A DNA stretch of 64,000 bases from Opisthorchis felineus. Its lineage: Eukaryota > Platyhelminthes > Trematoda > Opisthorchiida > Opisthorchiidae. A program made the translations under genes and the position numbers. Shown piece after piece: positions 59,536 to 64,000 of this stretch. The stretch spans positions 1 to 64,000 of the forward strand of contig SJOL01004570.1 of the NCBI GenBank assembly GCA_004794785.1, written 5' to 3'. Numbering within the stretch: position 1 is the first letter of the stretch; the number at the start of each line of letters is the position of its first letter. A model generated the notes under the pieces. That model made no database searches, was not told the DNA's origin, and saw nothing but the letters and a program-made list of their open reading frames with translations.

Positions 59536-61139
59536 GCCGCTGGGTCAGCACGTCACTGCCCACGGATGATAGTCCTCGAACGGTGACAAAGTGCGTTGAA
59601 ATAAATGCAGGGCTGAGCAAACAGGTCATCATTTAGTATGCACACCTGAGATACCAACAAGTTAACAATTTCGGACTCTAACAACCACTCGGGATCTGCA
59701 TATTCTTACCAGCATTGACCAGACAGCTGCAACCAATGAGTATTTGTTGAGGAAAGGAGTCCGTTCGTTGCTTCTGTCATTATTTTTGAGATCCACCATA
59801 AATTAGAGTACACTTTTGGCTCATATATACGACTCCTAAAAGCCGGTTATTTTTCCCGGCTAGCGTAATTTTCCTAGCTTTGTAACGGTACTCCCAGATT
59901 GAAATATACTACTTCAGCATTCAAATGGTAAGTCATTTTTTGGTGGACTCATCTCATTCAGTGCAAATGACAGCTCCCCAGACGAGTATAAAAAGCGAGT
60001 TGATCATAAACTATGTCTGTCTTGTTATCGTCTCCTCTCAGTCTGCCCAGTGCAGAACTGATCGATCTATGTTGTAGAGGGGGTTGCAAAATTCTTTTCT
60101 CTTGTCAGGTGGGTTGACGTTTTATCAGAACGATGGGATGTCTCACTGTTACCCACGTTAACTGAAAACTGCTGCTTGTTATTTGCTTTACGGGTGTGCA
60201 GCTCACAATGTTAGTGTTGTACATACAAGCTGGTCAGAAAAAAACACTACAGGGCAGGACAGCAATATATATTTTATCGCACACTCTGAGTCGTTGTCGT
60301 TTCTATGACAGAAAGAACTTACATCTTAACCGACAGTATAGAAAATCCATTAGGATAAGAATTTTATGAATAACACATTTAAAAAAGCATTTATTATGTC
60401 GAATGTTCTGACTCAAAAGTGCATTCTCTGTTAAGTACACTTACTTGTATTAGTTGTCAGTTGTCTTATCTTCCCATAATTTTCAGGGCCAAACATTTGA
60501 GTAAGATGGATATAAAAATGATGGGAATTTGTACCAGTGAATCAGTGTGTCTTTCGAAGAGCATTCAGTTTTCCCAGTACACATGCGATTGTGTGGAACG
60601 AGGCAGTCTGCGGACTCTGTCGGTGGACAGAGTGCTCAAAGTTGTCTGCCTGCTAAAGCACAAAAAAGGACTGCGGCAAATGTGTTCCATTTTTTGGGCA
60701 TCACTTTCTTGGCAAGTTACACTCAGTGAATCTCATGGTCGTTGGAATACCTCCATTACCATTAGCACCCTTGGAAACAATGATGTACCATTATAATGGT
60801 GCACTTTTGGTATGCACTAAAGTCTAAAGAAAGTGGCATTTCGGTAACGGGCAAATATTTGGTGATGACGTTCTCCTGTAGGTTCAGACCGATTTATGGC
60901 TAGCGAAGAGCCTATGCGTGCTTAGTTGTCGAACCTTTTCTATCGTATGATATCGATAACAAGGAAGTCCACACAGCAACACATTCGACTGAGCGTCAAC
61001 CGGTTTTACTCTACCCAGTTCCACGCACTTGTCCCGTGGCCCGACCACTGATAACAAGAACATCTGCTTCGGATGCCAACTACCGATATTGGAGCAGTGG
61101 ACGGGAAACCTAATTTCCACAATTGTTCGGGAATTTTTC

Positions 61140-61262
61140 ACAACGCACTGCTTTTTCTGGATAAGGAGATACGGAGAGCGTTCGACATGGTGATCATGTC
61201 CTATTTGGCATTGAAAGTGGAGGTGTCTGAACTGATAGTTTCGTCGTATTGCCTACATTAGG
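61140..61262 (+). mobile_element. Possible RTE reverse-transcriptase scrap
   Basis: The frame LLFLDKEIRRAFDMVIMSYL then ALKVEVSELIVSSY resembles the RTE block VFLD-KAAFDSVDR--L---LSLKGVPEKLI--IKSLY. The homology is short. Confidence 0.45.
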
Positions 61263-62615
61263 CGCGCATTCGTGTTACTGAACAGTGCACTGATGTTACC
61301 GTAGAATACGTGTGAAGTTTATTTACATCTCAGATCGCCAATGACCACTACTTTTTAGTTAGGCAATACGAACTTCATGCTAGTTGTGGTTGGTTTGTAA
61401 ACCGCCAAAAAGTGTCATAGGGCATACATTATCAGTGACTAGCTGATGCCTATATCTGCGGTCTCTTTAGAGTACGTTTCGAGGGCAACGAGCTGTCACG
61501 AAAAATCAAAATTCATCCCCAGATATTGGATGCGCTAACAAGGTGGACATCCACCTTGGTTTATGGTTTTCTTTTTCATGGCTATTGTGTTATTTTGAGG
61601 CATTCAAGGCAGGTTTTGGTCAACAAAGAGATGCCGAAACGACAGCTGCTTTTAAACGGTAATTTTTGTAGACATGTGTTCACTGGCTGGATTCATGTTT
61701 GAGTCGCACTTCCCATCGATGAGTTAATTATTCTGTCTCCCAAAGCCATCCAAAGCTGCAAGTATGTATATTAATCTCCATGAAAGTGGGTTGGAGGCGA
61801 ATTCTTCCCAACCATACTGAATCAGCGCCTTTAACGCTAATTCAGACCGATTGTAAATCAGGCCCCGGGCTTCACAAAGAATACTGTTTGGGAGAATACA
61901 GGTTGAGTGAAAGGTGGCGTCCCGATTTTTTCTCATCTCATCACCCATGACAAATACACATCGGTAATAACGAAATCGATACAGTATAATACCTTCTCAT
62001 GCACAATAAAATTTGATGTTAATAGCCCAAATCGTGGTTGATTAGACATTAACTTGGAGCATGCGAATCACGGGATTCAGTCACCTGACTAGCCGGGCAT
62101 ATTAGCGCAATAACCTTTACGAATCGCCTTTGAATACAAAGTACAGGCTGATGAACCCTTGTACCAATGGTTTCTGCAGGAGCCAGGGTCATCCTTTTGG
62201 TACGCATCGTCGAATTATCCGACACTACGTAGATAGATCTGGAAGCTATGGTGGTATGAACGCAATGTCCCATGAAGGTAGATGGGTTTGAACTGACCCT
62301 TTGACGGTAAGACTTTATGCTTTCCGGAAGCTAAGTAGATTTTCAAAAATGCTTTCTGATCAATATGGCTGACTCCACAAGGGCAGGGCACTTGATATAT
62401 AGATATCAGTGTGGTTTGATGAAACAGTCTGCCCACCGATTTAGTTTTGACGATAGACTCAGCTGAATTCTAGCTGCGTCTCTCGTTTATGATATTGTTC
62501 AACTGAATGTGCTGCACAAAAGTTGCCTTACGTTTCGTTTGGCGCAATATTCGGAACATCGCAGTATATTTTCCTGGAGAAAACTACACACAGGATTGCT
62601 CAGAACTGTTTGACA

Positions 62616-62658
62616 GGCTACGATCGGTTTCACCCTTCTTGGGGCTCATCAGGAAGAT
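62616..62658 (-). ncRNA. Hammerhead-ribozyme motif C
   Basis: A 43-nt copy with intact CUGAUGA and GAAA, stem II GCCCCAAGAAGGGU (closing G-U) and the triplet AUC. Stem I (AUCUUC/GUAGCC) pairs at only three of six positions, so the core is the best of the four but its outer helix is eroded. Confidence 0.68.
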
Positions 62659-62704
62659 GAAGTCCCCGAGCTGAACATAAGGTCGACGAAAACTCTGGGA
62701 CTGC

Positions 62705-62747
62705 GTCTATCTGATGAGCCCCAAGAAGGGCAAGACTTGTAGTGGGC
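62705..62747 (+). ncRNA. Hammerhead-ribozyme motif D
   Basis: A 43-nt copy with an intact CUGAUGA core, stem II GCCCCAAGAAGGGC (four G-C pairs) and stem I GUCUAU/GUGGGC paired at all six positions with three wobbles. The triplet is GUA. GAAA is changed to AAGA, which should inactivate it. Confidence 0.7.
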
Positions 62748-63150
62748 TACCGAGGTGTTATCATCAAACTTGTTAGTGGTTTCCTTCAAGAAAAAGGTGG
62801 AAGGTTTCTACCCGAAATAACTTACTTAAGTCATGAAGCATTTAGCTATGACATCAAATTAGCTACCTGGTTGAACCTACAGAAGGGACCCATCAGAAAG
62901 GATGAGTTTTTCGAAGTGTACTGATTTGTTCCTGTTCTGTTTGGTGAATATGGCTTGGTAAAAAATGGCTATCACTTGGGCGACGAAAATTCTGGGTTAT
63001 TATGGCCTCAATCTGAAGTGAAGTTCGGCCGTTCATAGGGGGGAAGTGTTCGCAGGGTAATGCACGACAACAAATTCAACAATTTGAAATGACTAAAATA
63101 GCTGTCAGAAAGCAATCATCAGAGTAAAAGGACCTTGTTTACTCCTGGAG

Positions 63151-63222
63151 GTTTCTCTCTTCAGAGAGATCACACAGTGCATCACGGCTGAGGTGATACC
63201 TCGTTGTGATCTCTCCAGAAAC
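63151..63222. ncRNA. Long nested hairpin, possible structured RNA
   Basis: GTTTCT (63151-63156) pairs with AGAAAC (63217-63222). GAGAGATCACA (63164-63174) pairs perfectly with TGTGATCTCTC (63205-63215). ATCAC (63181-63185) pairs with GTGAT (63193-63197) around a 7-base loop. The total of 72 nt is the size of a microRNA precursor, but the 7-base bulge on one arm is unusual. Confidence 0.3.
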
Positions 63223-63351
63223 GTGACCTTTCTTCATATGATTACTGGGCCTACATCTAGGGTTTAAGGTGGGCTCGATTGCAAGTTACGGTTTTTACTT
63301 ATCCGCTGTAACAAAATAAGCCATCATAGAATACGCTTTCATGTTTTGCAG

Positions 63352-63430
63352 CAAAAAGTAAACAGGATTTTGAAATCGTCCCAACCCGCTGTGACAGAAC
63401 TGTTATCTGCTCCCAAAAAATTAATGTCTG
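63352..63430 (+). other. Exon-like segment, unassigned
   Basis: The acceptor is CATGTTTTGCAG at 63351 and the donor is GTAAGG at 63431, 79 bases. The open frame is QKVNRILKSSQPAVTELLSA then PKKLMSG. The splice borders are convincing, but the family is not recognised. It may be an internal exon of a gene that continues past the right edge. Confidence 0.4.
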
Positions 63431-63623
63431 GTAAGGATTTTCGGCCGTATCAGTCAAGTTATTCAGCATACACTCATTCTCACCTAACTTTCAGTCGACT
63501 AAACACACAAGTACCACTTAATCCCAACAACCATATCAGTTAGTAGTGTGCATGTCGCTCACCGTCTAATCCTCGGCACATGCGCACGTTTTCTGCTTCA
63601 CCTAATACCTGAGTACTTATGAG

Positions 63624-63778
63624 GTGTTTCATTCTGCCTGGGCACCGATTCTTCTGTTTGCTTCGTTGAACAACGCGAAGCCAAGGTGGATTAAGTCGTT
63701 CAGTCATCTGGAAGAGATATATGACACTAAGGGAATGAAGAAGTTCTTTCAAGGTATCGTGGGGATTATTCTCGATGG
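63624..63778 (+). other. Exon-like segment, unassigned
   Basis: The frame ...KPRWIKSFSHLEEIYDTKGM then KKFFQGIVGIILDG ends at a strong donor (CTCGATG followed by GTAAGTA at 63779). A possible acceptor is CGTTCAG at about 63704. The product is unknown. It could belong with the 63352 segment. Confidence 0.35.
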
Positions 63779-64000
63779 TAAGTACTACATGCGTAGGCAG
63801 GATAATTCAATGCTCCACGTGGACCGATTTCAGCATAACGTCAAGTCAGTCTCGACATATCCTGTCTGGCACAACTAAGGGCATAAAGTGTGGTTTACTA
63901 ACCCACAGAGTACCGAATTGCACGGCTTAGGCAATAGATGAGATTTTCGAAAGGTTGCTTGTGTGTGGTGAATTGTTTGGTAGCAATGCTATGCGTTGTG

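Larger units (their letters stand above)
62436..62790. repeat. Hammerhead-bearing repeat, inverted pair (locus 2)
   Basis: The minus-strand unit runs from about 62700 to 62436: the ribozyme at 62658-62616, the 3' region GAGCAATCCTGTGTG ... GTGCAGCACATTCAGTTG, and the tail GAGAGACGCAGCTAGAATTC ... GTCAAAACTAAATCG. The plus-strand unit runs from about 62680: 5' flank GACGAAAACTCTGGGACTGC, ribozyme 62705-62747, and 3' start GAGGTGTTATCATCAAACTT. The two ribozymes are 46 bases apart with their 5' ends facing. Confidence 0.7.

Noticed and set aside
60419..60796. 125-codon + strand open frame
   Set aside because: Its composition and length suggest a possible gene, but no motif, splice signal or homology was recognised, so it is not listed as a CDS.
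1..64000. CRISPR arrays, rRNA genes, operons, bacterial or phage genes
   Set aside because: No regularly spaced direct repeats, rRNA segments, Shine-Dalgarno-led gene clusters or phage modules were seen. The split ORC3 gene shows the DNA is eukaryotic.

Overview
The window looks like nuclear DNA of a digenean trematode (flatworm), possibly an opisthorchiid liver fluke. The clues are a gene with tiny and very large introns, many decayed RTE retroelements, CR1-like and R2-like LINE remnants, a tRNA-derived SINE whose spurious translation ([10 protein letters not shown]...) I remember from fluke protein sets, and repeats carrying hammerhead-ribozyme folds. The genus is an inference, not something the sequence proves.

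One cellular gene is clear: ORC3 (origin recognition complex subunit 3), on the + strand from about 9002 to its stop at 39175. At least 12 coding blocks have compatible phases and GT-AG borders, apart from the uncertain start of the exon near 17330 and the unresolved 5' end. They rebuild a protein of about 820 residues that matches ORC3 from its N-terminal region to its C-terminal winged-helix tail. One gap between coding blocks is only 22 bases, which is either an extreme mini-intron or a frameshift. The long introns are filled with retroelement debris.

Layout. 1-3240: minus-strand 5' half of a CR1-like LINE (ORF1, then the ORF2 endonuclease), running off the left edge. 3241-5671: nothing recognised. 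5672-8624: minus-strand R2-like LINE remnant (zinc fingers, reverse transcriptase, restriction-like endonuclease) ending just upstream of ORC3. 9002-39175: ORC3, with introns holding RTE fragments (10.1-11.1, 16.6-17.1, 18.7-19.1, 28.9-29.4, 30.4-30.9 and 32.3-32.7 kb) and four SINE copies (13.0, 21.4, 27.0 and 31.0 kb). 39176-63340: no convincing gene. It holds RTE scraps, a tRNA-like fragment, a dispersed repeat pair (48.3 and 52.5 kb), and a repeat family of about 300 bp carrying hammerhead-like ribozyme motifs at 51.2/51.5 and 62.6/62.7 kb. 63352-63778: two unassigned exon-like segments on the + strand may belong to a gene continuing to the right.

The most interesting system is the hammerhead repeat family. 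Four copies share one 43-nt architecture with partly compensating stem I changes and occur as two inverted pairs. Three more diverged hammerhead-like motifs of a second type lie at 47.8, 58.7 and 59.5 kb.
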